Origin: Acidobacteriota bacterium
GTDB taxonomy: Bacteria; Acidobacteriota; Terriglobia; Terriglobales; Acidobacteriaceae
Length of the DNA stretch: 64,000 nt
Assembly (NCBI GenBank): GCA_021816455.1
Contig: JAKAXU010000012.1
Location: 1-64,000 of the forward strand
Direction of reading: 5' to 3'
Shown here: piece after piece, positions 46,866 to 55,329 of the stretch
Layout of the letters: each line of letters begins with the position of its first letter
Position numbering within the stretch: the stretch's first letter is position 1
The notes under the pieces: model-generated
Told to the model about the DNA's origin: nothing
What the model saw: the letters and a program-made list of their open reading frames with translations, nothing else
The model's database searches: none
Program-made: the position numbers and the translations under genes

Positions 46866-49190
46866 TCAGAGCGCGGGATGGTGCAGGGATGGACGACTAT
46901 CGGGTGAAGGCGCGCTACCGACCAGGCTGACTTCTGCGTAACCGGCCGGGCCGGGTGTGAGCTTAAGGCGCAGTTGGCCGGTGGAGGGATCGAAGTGCTT
47001 CCCGGTGAGATGGCCAGCGAGGATGCGGAGTTGCGGAGGGCGTTCCGCGTAAAGGAGTTGTGAAAGTTCCGGTTCGTCTGTGGCGAAGTGGACCCTGAGG
47101 ACGAGCGCACCGGACTTGTCGAAGCGAGCGCTCATGCGTTGTTTCCCGGCAGTTGCGATCATCTGAGGATCGCCGACAAGGGCCAATCCGGTCTGTCCGA
47201 CAGGCGCAACAACCGCATAGCCCCAGCCATCGGTGAGGCCGAGATCGAAGGCAGTGCCAGCATCGAGGACGGCGCTTTTCCCGGTACGCCAGTTATAGAC
47301 GAAGGCTCTACCCCCATATCCAAGCTCGGCAGGAGTGAACTTTGCCGATTTCTCCGAAGTGCGCGGGTATGCGAAGAGATAAGAGACACGCGCTGCGGGC
47401 TGGTGTGTGGATGCAAGGGCGATCATGACGCCAGATGGCTTTGCGCGTTGAGCGGGAATGGGACCGGACGCACTGGTGTCGGCAGCCTCGCTGCTGCGAG
47501 CAGTGGCGAAGGAGTCCTCAAGATAAACGCGATCGAGCGGACGAATGCCGTGATCCGGCTTGACGATTATGCCATCGGCGCGGGCAGCGCGACGCAGATT
47601 GGCCGCGTCGATCGCGTCCATGGCATCGCCCACGCCCACCGGTCCGGATGACAGCGTGGACAGAACCAGATTTGGCAGCTCATTGCTCATGAAAACGTCG
47701 GTCCATGGCCAGATGCCGAGCGCGTAGGCAATCTGCGAATCGTAGAGGAAGGCATCCCATTTCTTAGGTTCAAAGCGGTCATCACTGGTGCGGATCGTGG
47801 TCAGGTTCTGGTAGCGAGTGCCCTGCAGGTAATCCGCAGGCGCGGGCATGCAGTACTGCATGGTGATGCCATGCGCCTGCATCGAGCGGGCCATCGCGTC
47901 GTGAAATTTCTGCGGGCTGGTCAGATCCTGCGCCGCCTGGGCGAAGGAACCGAGCCAGTCTTGTTCGTAGACGGCCACATGCGCCGCCTGCATCCAGGTG
48001 GCGGTTGCCTCCCAGTAGCGAGGATCGACGATGACGTTGCCGGAGATCGCGTACATCGAACGATAGGGACTGCTCTGGTCAATCCAGCGGCCATGCACGG
48101 CGAGCGGCAGATGCAACTGCTCGGCGAAAGATCCCATCCCCTTCGGGAACAGGCGCTTGTCCGGCTCGTAGAGATACGCGCCGCCAGCTCCATTCTTCCA
48201 GTTGAAGAGGCTCCAGCTCTGCTGCGGGCCTTTGGGGTAAAACCAGCTGTCGATCTGCATCAGGCCGATGGGTACATGCGCTTGTTGATACTTCTTTGCC
48301 GTGGCCAGCAACGTTCCGGTGTAGCCGAGCTGTGTATCGAATTTGTAGTAGTAGGTTGCGCCGTTATCGGTCCAGTAACTCAGGCTGCGAAGCAGAGTGT
48401 CCGAATCGTTGGCAAGAGGAGTTCGCGCAGCCCAGGACTGCATGGCGTGTCCCCAGGAAGTGAGTGTGGTGTGGATGCCGCTGCCGACGACGAGAACGGT
48501 GGTGTGTGTGAATCCGGCGGGGAGGTTATGAATTGCGTCTACGAGGGAAGAATGCAGGGTGTTCTGCTGCATCTCCATTTTGCTGACAAAGAAGTGATCG
48601 GCGGGGGAAAGCACGAACGCGTTGCGTTGGTCATCGAAGAGTACCCACGGGCCCTGGGTTCCGAGAAAGTTGAACTGAAATCCACCGAATGGCTGCACGC
48701 GAAAACCAAGACGATGCATCGTCGAAGCGAAACCGGAGAGCACGGGGAAGGTGAGTGGCGCGGTGGTGTTGCGCTGGTTTTGTGTGCGGAAGGTGACGAC
48801 AGGCGAAGAGCGATAGACGCGGATGGAGTCGGTCTGTGCCGAAGCCGTGCCCGAGCGAAAACGCAGCTCGCAGTAATCGCCGAGCGCATCGTGTCCCTGG
48901 CTTCGCTCCACGGAGCCATGCTCTGGCGCGGCACCAGACTTGGTATCAGGCTCTTTGCCACGCAGAAGACTGTTCGTTGCTGCGAGATGGACCGAATACT
49001 GCCCGTCCGATGCGAACTCCGCCCGCACCAGCGCGCTGCTGCACGTATGGGCCTGCGCCGGATCCGCGTGGATTGGGGGAGCGATGAGGAAGCAGCCCAA
49101 AAGGCCGACAGCGGAGACATTCAGCAAGGAGAGCGGCAAATTTAGCGGGGTGAGCGGATTGGGGAACGCGGAAGTTCGCAGAAAATCCAT
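46866..49190 (-). CDS. Secreted TIM-barrel glycosidase-like protein, family unclear
   Basis: About 774 residues with an N-terminal hydrophobic signal (LPLSLLNVSAVGLLGCFLIAPP). The first 230 residues are a beta-rich sandwich and the middle (about 260-560) resembles an (alpha/beta)8 barrel of the alpha-galactosidase/GH27-GH36 kind: SLSYWTDNGATYYY, IGLMQIDSWFYPKG, HVAVYEQDWLGSF (candidate nucleophile Asp) and IRTSDDRFEPKKWDAF. A C-terminal beta domain ends in SLHHPAL. The exact family is not clear to me. ATG 49190 is chosen for its signal; the frame is open further up. Upstream is gene-free. Confidence 0.75.
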   Translation of the reverse strand: MDFLRTSAFPNPLTPLNLPLSLLNVSAVGLLGCFLIAPPIHADPAQAHTCSSALVRAEFASDGQYSVHLAATNSLLRGKEPDTKSGAAPEHGSVERSQGHDALGDYCELRFRSGTASAQTDSIRVYRSSPVVTFRTQNQRNTTAPLTFPVLSGFASTMHRLGFRVQPFGGFQFNFLGTQGPWVLFDDQRNAFVLSPADHFFVSKMEMQQNTLHSSLVDAIHNLPAGFTHTTVLVVGSGIHTTLTSWGHAMQSWAARTPLANDSDTLLRSLSYWTDNGATYYYKFDTQLGYTGTLLATAKKYQQAHVPIGLMQIDSWFYPKGPQQSWSLFNWKNGAGGAYLYEPDKRLFPKGMGSFAEQLHLPLAVHGRWIDQSSPYRSMYAISGNVIVDPRYWEATATWMQAAHVAVYEQDWLGSFAQAAQDLTSPQKFHDAMARSMQAHGITMQYCMPAPADYLQGTRYQNLTTIRTSDDRFEPKKWDAFLYDSQIAYALGIWPWTDVFMSNELPNLVLSTLSSGPVGVGDAMDAIDAANLRRAARADGIIVKPDHGIRPLDRVYLEDSFATARSSEAADTSASGPIPAQRAKPSGVMIALASTHQPAARVSYLFAYPRTSEKSAKFTPAELGYGGRAFVYNWRTGKSAVLDAGTAFDLGLTDGWGYAVVAPVGQTGLALVGDPQMIATAGKQRMSARFDKSGALVLRVHFATDEPELSQLLYAERPPQLRILAGHLTGKHFDPSTGQLRLKLTPGPAGYAEVSLVGSAPSPDSRPSLHHPAL

Positions 49191-49767
49191 AGTCGGCACG
49201 ATAGCAGATTCGGGCCGTTTTGTGCGGGTAAAAAACCAGCCGGGACAGAGTTGAAATGGCGACGTAGATGGAGGTTGCAAACAGAGATCGTCAACGCGAT
49301 AACGCTCGCGGAGCGAATCGCACTGACCACGATGCGTGGTGACTGATACGCGATGCGGAGAGATGACGCTTCGCGTGGTTGAATCCTCGCTCATGGAGAG
49401 TTTTTCGCGACTATCGGCATCTCGGAATGCTTTTGATCGCGGAGTGCTTGTGCTAATCTGCAAGCGTTCGGTTTCTGACTCTGGAACGAGTGTCCTGCGG
49501 AATGCAACGCGCTTCGGTTCGATGGGCCACAATAAACAGATGCCGGGGAGAAGGGAAGAATTGAGTCGGCGGCCCACGGGCGTATTTGTGCGAGCGGCTT
49601 CATCAGGGGCCAGGTGGAAATTCTTCAGAAACCGCAGATATTTTTCCGGTTGAACGATGAGTGCCCCGCGTCGTGGAAGACTCCGAAGCGGGTAGTGAAT
49701 TCATCAGCGACCGGCATAAAAGCAGTCTGGTCATGCGACGGGTGTGTCGCGGGAGGCTCTGATTTTC
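49191..49767. other. Gene-free stretch before the respiratory operon
   Basis: Divergent promoter region between the glycosidase-like gene (-) and the oxidase operon (+). No convincing gene; the 105-residue frame at 49336-49653 has no domain. I could not place a confident -35/-10 pair or operator. Confidence 0.4.
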
Positions 49768-50802
49768 ATGCAGCGAGCTAGGATGATTTTCCAGTGGCTG
49801 GTTGCGACGGCTCTTGTCAGTTTCCATCGGTCGGCAACTGCGGAAACCACCGGCTCGCTCCCGAATATATTCGCGCCCGCCGCTACTCCGGCACGCCAGA
49901 TTTTTGGTCTTTCAATCTTTGTATTCCTGATTACCGGAGCAATCTTCGTCGTGGTCGCAGGATTGCTTACTGTGGCCATCTTCCGTTTTCGGAGCACAAA
50001 TTCAGGCACCACAATCGAGCCGCCGCAGATCTACGGCAGCACGCAGGTGGAACTGGCATGGACCGTGGTTCCGGTGTTGATCGTAGCGGTTCTGTTTCTG
50101 ACCACAGCGCGCATCATTTTCGTAATTCAGGACGCGCCAAAGCCCAAGAAAACTCTAGATGTAACGGTCGTGGGCCATCAGTTCTGGTGGGAATTCCGTT
50201 ATCCTGCGCTTGGCATTGTCACTGCAAACGAGCTACACGTTCCCGTCAGTCCTGTACGTGCTCCGCAGCCCACCTATCTCAAACTGCTTTCTGCGGACGT
50301 GATTCACAGCTTCTGGGTGCCGCAGCTGGCGGGGAAAACAGATCTGATTCCCAACCACGAAAACACTATGTGGATTGACCCGCACAAGCCGGGACTGTAT
50401 CTTGGCCAGTGCGCACAGTTCTGCGGCTCGCAGCATGCGCTCATGCTGCTTCGCGTCTATGTAGATACTCCATCCGATTTCGCCGCCTGGGTGAAAAACC
50501 AGCAACGGATTGCAGTGCAGGATTCTCAAGTTGCCGTCGGTCGACGGATATTTGAGACCGAGGCATGTATGAACTGCCATCGGATTGCCGGAACCGCAGC
50601 GACAGGCACCTTCGGTCCGGATCTGACGCATCTGATGAGCAGGAGTACGATCGCCTCCGGAGCCGTGACCAACACACCGGAACACCTGCGTGCCTGGATC
50701 AAAGACCCCAGCCACTACAAGGACGGCGCACTGATGCCGGCCATGCAACTGGATGATCAGCAGCTTGACCAGCTAACTGCATATCTGGCCACACTCAAGT
50801 AG
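49768..50802 (+). CDS. ctaC: Cytochrome c oxidase subunit II with fused cytochrome c (caa3 type)
   Basis: About 344 residues. A signal segment, two membrane helices (about 45-72 and 98-120), the cupredoxin domain with copper-A ligands in CAQFCGSQHALM (Cys215, Cys219, His223, Met226; His180 earlier) and a C-terminal cytochrome c with haem motif CMNCH (267-271) and a later Met (LMPAMQ). Gln replaces the usual Glu between the CuA cysteines. It receives electrons and passes them to subunit I. GGGAGG lies 11 bases before ATG 49768; a GTG at 49744 is an alternative. First gene of the operon. Confidence 0.94.
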   Translation: MQRARMIFQWLVATALVSFHRSATAETTGSLPNIFAPAATPARQIFGLSIFVFLITGAIFVVVAGLLTVAIFRFRSTNSGTTIEPPQIYGSTQVELAWTVVPVLIVAVLFLTTARIIFVIQDAPKPKKTLDVTVVGHQFWWEFRYPALGIVTANELHVPVSPVRAPQPTYLKLLSADVIHSFWVPQLAGKTDLIPNHENTMWIDPHKPGLYLGQCAQFCGSQHALMLLRVYVDTPSDFAAWVKNQQRIAVQDSQVAVGRRIFETEACMNCHRIAGTAATGTFGPDLTHLMSRSTIASGAVTNTPEHLRAWIKDPSHYKDGALMPAMQLDDQQLDQLTAYLATLK

Positions 50803-50830
50803 AAGAAGTGAGAATGGAGCAGGGTGAACT

Positions 50831-52525
50831 ATGAGCGATCTTCCCATGCCGATCGGTGAAACGCCGGAAGCTGCCCAGGGCGGGATCCGTTCTGCTGACT
50901 GGTTGGAATGGCTTCACGGATGGATTGTTACGGTCGACCACAAGCGACTGGGCATTCTGTATATCCTCTACTCGATTTTTTTCCTGCTCGTTGCCGGCGC
51001 CGAGGCTCTGTTCATCCGCATTCAGCTTGCCATTCCCAACAATCACTTCCTCACTGCGCAGGTTTACAACCGATTCTTCACGATGCATGGCACCACGATG
51101 GTCTTTCTCGTTGGGATGCCGATCCTCTTTGGCTTCGCCAACTACATTGTTCCGTTGCAGATTGGCGCGCGCGACATGGCCTTTCCGCGCCTGAATGCAC
51201 TCAGCTTCTGGCTCACGGCCTTTGGAGGATTGCTGCTTTACTACAGCTTTCTGGGCGGCAGCGGACTCTATGGTGTGGGCAATGCGCCGGATGTTGGCTG
51301 GTTCGCCTATGCGCCTTTGACCGCCCGTACCTTTTCGCCCGGCAACGCAACGGATTACTGGGCACTGGCGCTCATCGTCAGCGGATTCGGCACCCTGGGA
51401 ACCGCAGTCAACATCATCGCCACCATCTTTTCCATGCGCTGCCGTGGCATGACACTGATGCGCATGCCGCTCTTCACCTGGCTTTATCTGGTCGTCAGCG
51501 GCCTCACTCTGGTCACCATCACCCCGCTCACAGCAGCGCAGTTCATGCTGCTCATCGATCGTTACCTTGGAGGACATTTCTTTGACACGCAGGCCGGTGG
51601 CTCGGCTCTCGTCTGGGTACATTTCTTCTGGATATTTGGTCATCCTGAGGTATATGTACTTGTTCTGCCCGCTTTCGCCATCGCCAACGAGATTATTCCG
51701 GTCTTTTCGCGCAAAGCCATCTTCGGTTATCCGGCGATGGTCGCCGCGTCGGTCGGCATCATGTTTGTCAGTCTGGGTGTCTGGGCACACCACATGTTCA
51801 CCGTCGGCATGACCTCGGTCACCAACGCTTTTTTCGTCCTCTCCACAATGCTTGTTGGCATTCCCACGGGCATCAAAATCTTCAACTGGATCGCCACAAT
51901 CTGGGGTGGGCGCATCCGTTTCAGTGTTGCCATGCTTTTCTGCCTCGGATTTCTCTATCAGTTCCTGATCGCTGGCCTGACTGGCATCATGCTTGCCGTC
52001 GCGCCTCTGGACTGGCAACTGCACAATTCCTACTTTGTCATCGCCCACTTCCACTACGTGCTGGTCGGCGGCATCGTCTTCTGCATCTTTGCCGGTCTCT
52101 ATTACTGGTATCCCAAAGCGACCGGCAGAATGATGAGCGAACGACTCGGCCGGTGGCATTTCTGGCTCTTCGTCATCGGCTTCCACATTACCTTTGACAC
52201 CATGCACTTTCTGGGAATACTCGGCATGCCGCGCTCGATCTACACCTATCAACCGGATCGCGGATGGAACACGCTGAACATGATCATCTCTGTCGGCGGA
52301 TTTATTCAGGCCATTGCCATTCTCATCTTTGCCTGGAATTTCATCGTCTCCTACTTTCGCGGCGATGAAGCAGGCGACGACCCCTGGGACGCATGGACGC
52401 TGGAATGGACGACCTCGTCTCCGCCGCCCGTCTATAACTTCGCCGTGGAGCCTGAGGTACGCAGCCGCAGGCCGCTGTGGGATTTGAAACACCCTCACGA
52501 TCCGGATTGGGAGTACGAAGGATGA
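50831..52525 (+). CDS. ctaD: Cytochrome c oxidase subunit I
   Basis: 564 residues, about twelve membrane helices. Haem-copper oxidase features: RFFTMHGTTMVF (haem a ligand), WVHFFWIFGHPEVYVLVLPAF with the CuB His and the cross-linked Tyr and the Glu that ends the D-channel, WAHHMFTVGM (CuB His pair) and NSYFVIAHFHYVLVGG (haem a3 and a ligands). This is an A-type oxidase. GGTGAACT precedes the ATG, and the last codon overlaps the start of subunit III by four bases. Confidence 0.96.
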   Translation: MSDLPMPIGETPEAAQGGIRSADWLEWLHGWIVTVDHKRLGILYILYSIFFLLVAGAEALFIRIQLAIPNNHFLTAQVYNRFFTMHGTTMVFLVGMPILFGFANYIVPLQIGARDMAFPRLNALSFWLTAFGGLLLYYSFLGGSGLYGVGNAPDVGWFAYAPLTARTFSPGNATDYWALALIVSGFGTLGTAVNIIATIFSMRCRGMTLMRMPLFTWLYLVVSGLTLVTITPLTAAQFMLLIDRYLGGHFFDTQAGGSALVWVHFFWIFGHPEVYVLVLPAFAIANEIIPVFSRKAIFGYPAMVAASVGIMFVSLGVWAHHMFTVGMTSVTNAFFVLSTMLVGIPTGIKIFNWIATIWGGRIRFSVAMLFCLGFLYQFLIAGLTGIMLAVAPLDWQLHNSYFVIAHFHYVLVGGIVFCIFAGLYYWYPKATGRMMSERLGRWHFWLFVIGFHITFDTMHFLGILGMPRSIYTYQPDRGWNTLNMIISVGGFIQAIAILIFAWNFIVSYFRGDEAGDDPWDAWTLEWTTSSPPPVYNFAVEPEVRSRRPLWDLKHPHDPDWEYEG

Positions 52526-53121
52526 GCACCTCAACCCAGGTTTTCCCATCGGCGTCGGAACGGGAATGGAAACTGCCTTCGCGCGGACGCGTCGGCATGC
52601 TCTCGCTCATCATTGGCGAGTCCGCGCTTTTCACGATCTTCGTAGTCGCCTACATCTTTTACATTGGCAAAAGCCTGACCGGCCCAACGCCTGCACAGGT
52701 ACTGGAGGTGCCGATCCTGGGCACCATCTGCCTGTTGTCGAGCAGCTTCGCCATCTGGCGGTCGGAGCACGCCATCGAGCACGGAAAGATGCGCGCATTT
52801 GTCGCCTGGCTTGCCACCACAATCCTGCTCGGCCTGGTCTTTATGGTTGGAACGGCCATCGAGTGGCACAAGCTGATCTACCGCGATGGGTTGACGATCC
52901 GAACCAACCTCTTCGGCACCACGTTTTATTCTCTCGTCGGCCTTCACGCGACGCATGTTCTTTTGGGTCTGAGCATGTTGAGTGTCGTGCTCGTGCTTGC
53001 ATTGCTTGATCGCTTCTCGGAATCTCAGAGCGAGCGCTTCGCCGTCATAGCGCTCTACTGGCATTTCGTCGATCTCGTCTGGGTCGTAGTCTTCACAGTG
53101 GTCTATCTCATTGGTCGGTGA
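52522..53121 (+). CDS. ctaE: Cytochrome c oxidase subunit III
   Basis: 199 residues with five membrane helices, the short bacterial form. LSLIIGESALFTIFVVAYIFYIG, FGTTFYSLVGLHATHVLLGLSML and FAVIALYWHFVDLVWVVVFTVVYL are the family's conserved parts, including the Glu and the H-x2-H-V-L-L-G motif. ATGA overlap with ctaD implies translational coupling. Confidence 0.94.
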   Translation: MSTSTQVFPSASEREWKLPSRGRVGMLSLIIGESALFTIFVVAYIFYIGKSLTGPTPAQVLEVPILGTICLLSSSFAIWRSEHAIEHGKMRAFVAWLATTILLGLVFMVGTAIEWHKLIYRDGLTIRTNLFGTTFYSLVGLHATHVLLGLSMLSVVLVLALLDRFSESQSERFAVIALYWHFVDLVWVVVFTVVYLIGR

Positions 53122-53125
53122 CGAT

Positions 53126-53977
53126 ATGAGCAGCGAACAGCACCATCCGCACACCTCCGACGGCTCCCACGTAGCACTGCCTGCCAGTACTGCATGGCCC
53201 ATTGTTCTCGCCTTCGGTGTAACACTCTGCTTCGCCAGCCTTGTGATGAATGCAGGCGTTGGCATCGCGGGCCTCATCCTCATGCTTTGCGCTCTCGTGG
53301 GCTGGGTCCGTGAAATCTTTCCCCACGAGCGTCACGAAGAAGTTCCTGTTATCGCCCGCCCCACCGTCGTCGCCACTGTACGCACGCAGGTCTCTCGGAT
53401 CCAGATCAGTGAGGTTCAGCGCTCGTACCTGCCGATCGAGAGCTACCCGATCAGCTCCGGCATCAAAGGCGGCATCGCCGGAGGCATCGCGATGATCCTG
53501 CCGGCTTTGCTCTTCGGTCTGCTTACGCAGCACAGCATCTGGTATGCGGTCAATCTGCTGGGCGGCGCTGGTGCAGCCTTCTGGACCAATCCCAGTACCG
53601 AGTACATTGCTGCATTTCACTGGAGTGGCTTGTTGATTGCTATCGTCATCCACTCGGCAGTCTGTCTGCTGGTCGGGCTGCTCTACGGCGCTGTTTTGCC
53701 CATGTGGCCGCGGCACCCGATCCTGCTTGGCGGAATTCTCGCTCCCGTACTCTGGACCGGCATGCTGCACTCTGCGATGTGGTTCATCAATCCCGCCTTC
53801 GCGGATCGCATTGCCTGGGGGTGGTTTGCAGTTTCGCAGCTGTTCTTTGGCATCGTTGCCGGAATGGTTGTCGTGCGCACCGGGCGTATCCAGACTCGGC
53901 AGCCGCTACCGTTTGCTCTGCGCATGGGCATCGAAGCCAAGGAACTGATGCGCCCCGACGCGGAGGACAGGAACTGA
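53126..53977 (+). CDS. Subunit-IV-like membrane protein in oxidase operon
   Basis: About 283 residues. The first 70 residues (TAWPIVLAFGVTLCFASLVMNAGVGIAGLILMLCALVGWVREIFPHE) look like the two-helix subunit IV found in some caa3 operons. The rest is a separate membrane domain of four to five helices (GGIAGGIAMILPALLFGLL, WSGLLIAIVIHSAVCLLVGLLYG, PILLGGILAPVLWTGMLHSAMWFINP, WFAVSQLFFGIVAGMVVV) I do not recognise. It starts four bases after ctaE and overlaps the next start by one base, so it belongs to the operon. Function: accessory or structural subunit (inference). Confidence 0.75.
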   Translation: MSSEQHHPHTSDGSHVALPASTAWPIVLAFGVTLCFASLVMNAGVGIAGLILMLCALVGWVREIFPHERHEEVPVIARPTVVATVRTQVSRIQISEVQRSYLPIESYPISSGIKGGIAGGIAMILPALLFGLLTQHSIWYAVNLLGGAGAAFWTNPSTEYIAAFHWSGLLIAIVIHSAVCLLVGLLYGAVLPMWPRHPILLGGILAPVLWTGMLHSAMWFINPAFADRIAWGWFAVSQLFFGIVAGMVVVRTGRIQTRQPLPFALRMGIEAKELMRPDAEDRN

Positions 53978-54705
53978 TGCATCGCGCTCACTCAGTCTCT
54001 CTGCTTGCGGTCTGCTCGATCCTTATCGGCTGTGCGTCTCATCTGCCTACCATGAACTCCGTGCAGCCGGTTCCTCGTCCGGATCAGATTGTTTCCTTTG
54101 ACCGGCTCTACGGCGAGAATTGCTCAGCCTGCCATGGCGCAAACGGTCAGGATGGTCCCGCAATCGACCTGAACAACGCTGTTTTGCAACAACTGTTGGA
54201 CGATGCAACACTCCACCGCGTGATTCGAGATGGCGTACCGGGCACGCAGATGCCTGCATTCGGCGAATCCGCCGGAGGCATGCTCACAGATGCGCAGGTG
54301 GATGCGCTGGTTGCAGGAATGCGCAGGCGATGGGCTTCGGCCAGCCTGGTACACCCGGTGCAGATGCCTCCTTACACCAGCACCCTGACCGGCAACACAG
54401 CGCGTGGCCAGCAACTTTACCAGTCGGATTGCCGATCCTGCCACAGCGGTCGACGGCAGCAGGTTACCGACCCAACCTATCTCGCGCTCGTCAGTGAACA
54501 GGCGCTGCGCACCATCCTCATCGCCGGTCGCCCGGACCTCGGACATCCCGGCTGGCTGACGGTGGGTGGCGGTCGAGCCATCACCGATCAGGACGTAACC
54601 GATCTCGTCGCCTATCTGGTTTCGCTGCGCGTCGCCACGCCTGGCCAGCCTTATCCCGAACAGAGTGAAACGGGGAAGACTGCGCCACACACACAGGAGA
54701 AGTAA
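53977..54705 (+). CDS. Diheme cytochrome c lipoprotein
   Basis: 242 residues. Lipobox ILIGC (Cys19) ends the signal; two cytochrome c haem motifs, CSACH (49-53) and CRSCH (152-156), each with a following domain (QMPAF Met ligand in the first). It is in the place where bc1 complexes have cytochrome c1, between the oxidase genes and the Rieske/cytochrome b genes, so it likely carries electrons between the two complexes on the periplasmic face. One-base overlap (ATGA) with the preceding gene. Confidence 0.9.
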   Translation: MHRAHSVSLLAVCSILIGCASHLPTMNSVQPVPRPDQIVSFDRLYGENCSACHGANGQDGPAIDLNNAVLQQLLDDATLHRVIRDGVPGTQMPAFGESAGGMLTDAQVDALVAGMRRRWASASLVHPVQMPPYTSTLTGNTARGQQLYQSDCRSCHSGRRQQVTDPTYLALVSEQALRTILIAGRPDLGHPGWLTVGGGRAITDQDVTDLVAYLVSLRVATPGQPYPEQSETGKTAPHTQEK

Positions 54706-54708
54706 GCC

Positions 54709-55329
54709 GTGAACATTCCAAGCCATCCGGAAGAAAACCCGATGCCCCAGAGCCACGCCCCTGCAGAGGATCGTCTGACCGTCTCGCGCCGCTGGCTGCT
54801 GCTTAAGATCGGCATTGCCTTCAATGCAGTTGTCGGCCTCGCGATCACCGTTCCTGTGCTCAAGTATCTCTTTGCCGCGGTCAAGCCCGATGCGGCCTAC
54901 AAATCGTGGGTCTCGCTCGGCCCGATCGCAGATTTTCCCGTTGGCGAGACGCGTCTGGCCAAATTTACGAATCCGGTTCGTCTCAGTTGGGACGGAGAGA
55001 CCAGCGGCGTCGCCTGCTGGGTACGTCGCGTCGCAGAGCGCGAGTTTCAGGTCTTTGCCATCAACTGCGCCCACCTCGGCTGCCCGGTCCGATGGTTCCC
55101 GCAGTCGCAGCTTTTCATGTGTCCCTGCCACGGCGGCGCCTACTACGCCGATGGATCACGCGCCTCCGGACCACCCGAGCGTGGTCTCTTTACCTATGAC
55201 GCGCGCATCGTTGGCAGCACGCTCCAGATTGACGCCGGACAGATGCCGACATTGTCCAACACCGCAAAGCTCGTGCAGCTCGACGGCGGCCATGACCGGA
55301 CCAAGGGAGACTCCCCATGTCGAGGCTGA
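54709..55329 (+). CDS. qcrA: Rieske iron-sulphur protein
   Basis: 206 residues, GTG start. One membrane anchor (about 28-55, LLLKIGIAFNAVVGLAITVPVLKYLF) preceded by RR, suggesting Tat export, then a Rieske fold with box I CAHLGC (Cys120, His122, Cys125) and box II CPCHGG (Cys138, Cys140, His141). It passes electrons from quinol to the cytochrome c partners. Overlaps the cytochrome b start by 13 bases. Confidence 0.94.
   Translation: MNIPSHPEENPMPQSHAPAEDRLTVSRRWLLLKIGIAFNAVVGLAITVPVLKYLFAAVKPDAAYKSWVSLGPIADFPVGETRLAKFTNPVRLSWDGETSGVACWVRRVAEREFQVFAINCAHLGCPVRWFPQSQLFMCPCHGGAYYADGSRASGPPERGLFTYDARIVGSTLQIDAGQMPTLSNTAKLVQLDGGHDRTKGDSPCRG

Noticed and set aside
50795-52549. 584-residue open frame on the minus strand across ctaD
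   Set aside because: It is antisense to a clear haem-copper oxidase subunit I, is rich in Arg/Glu/Asp/His without domains, and follows the codon bias shadow of ctaD.
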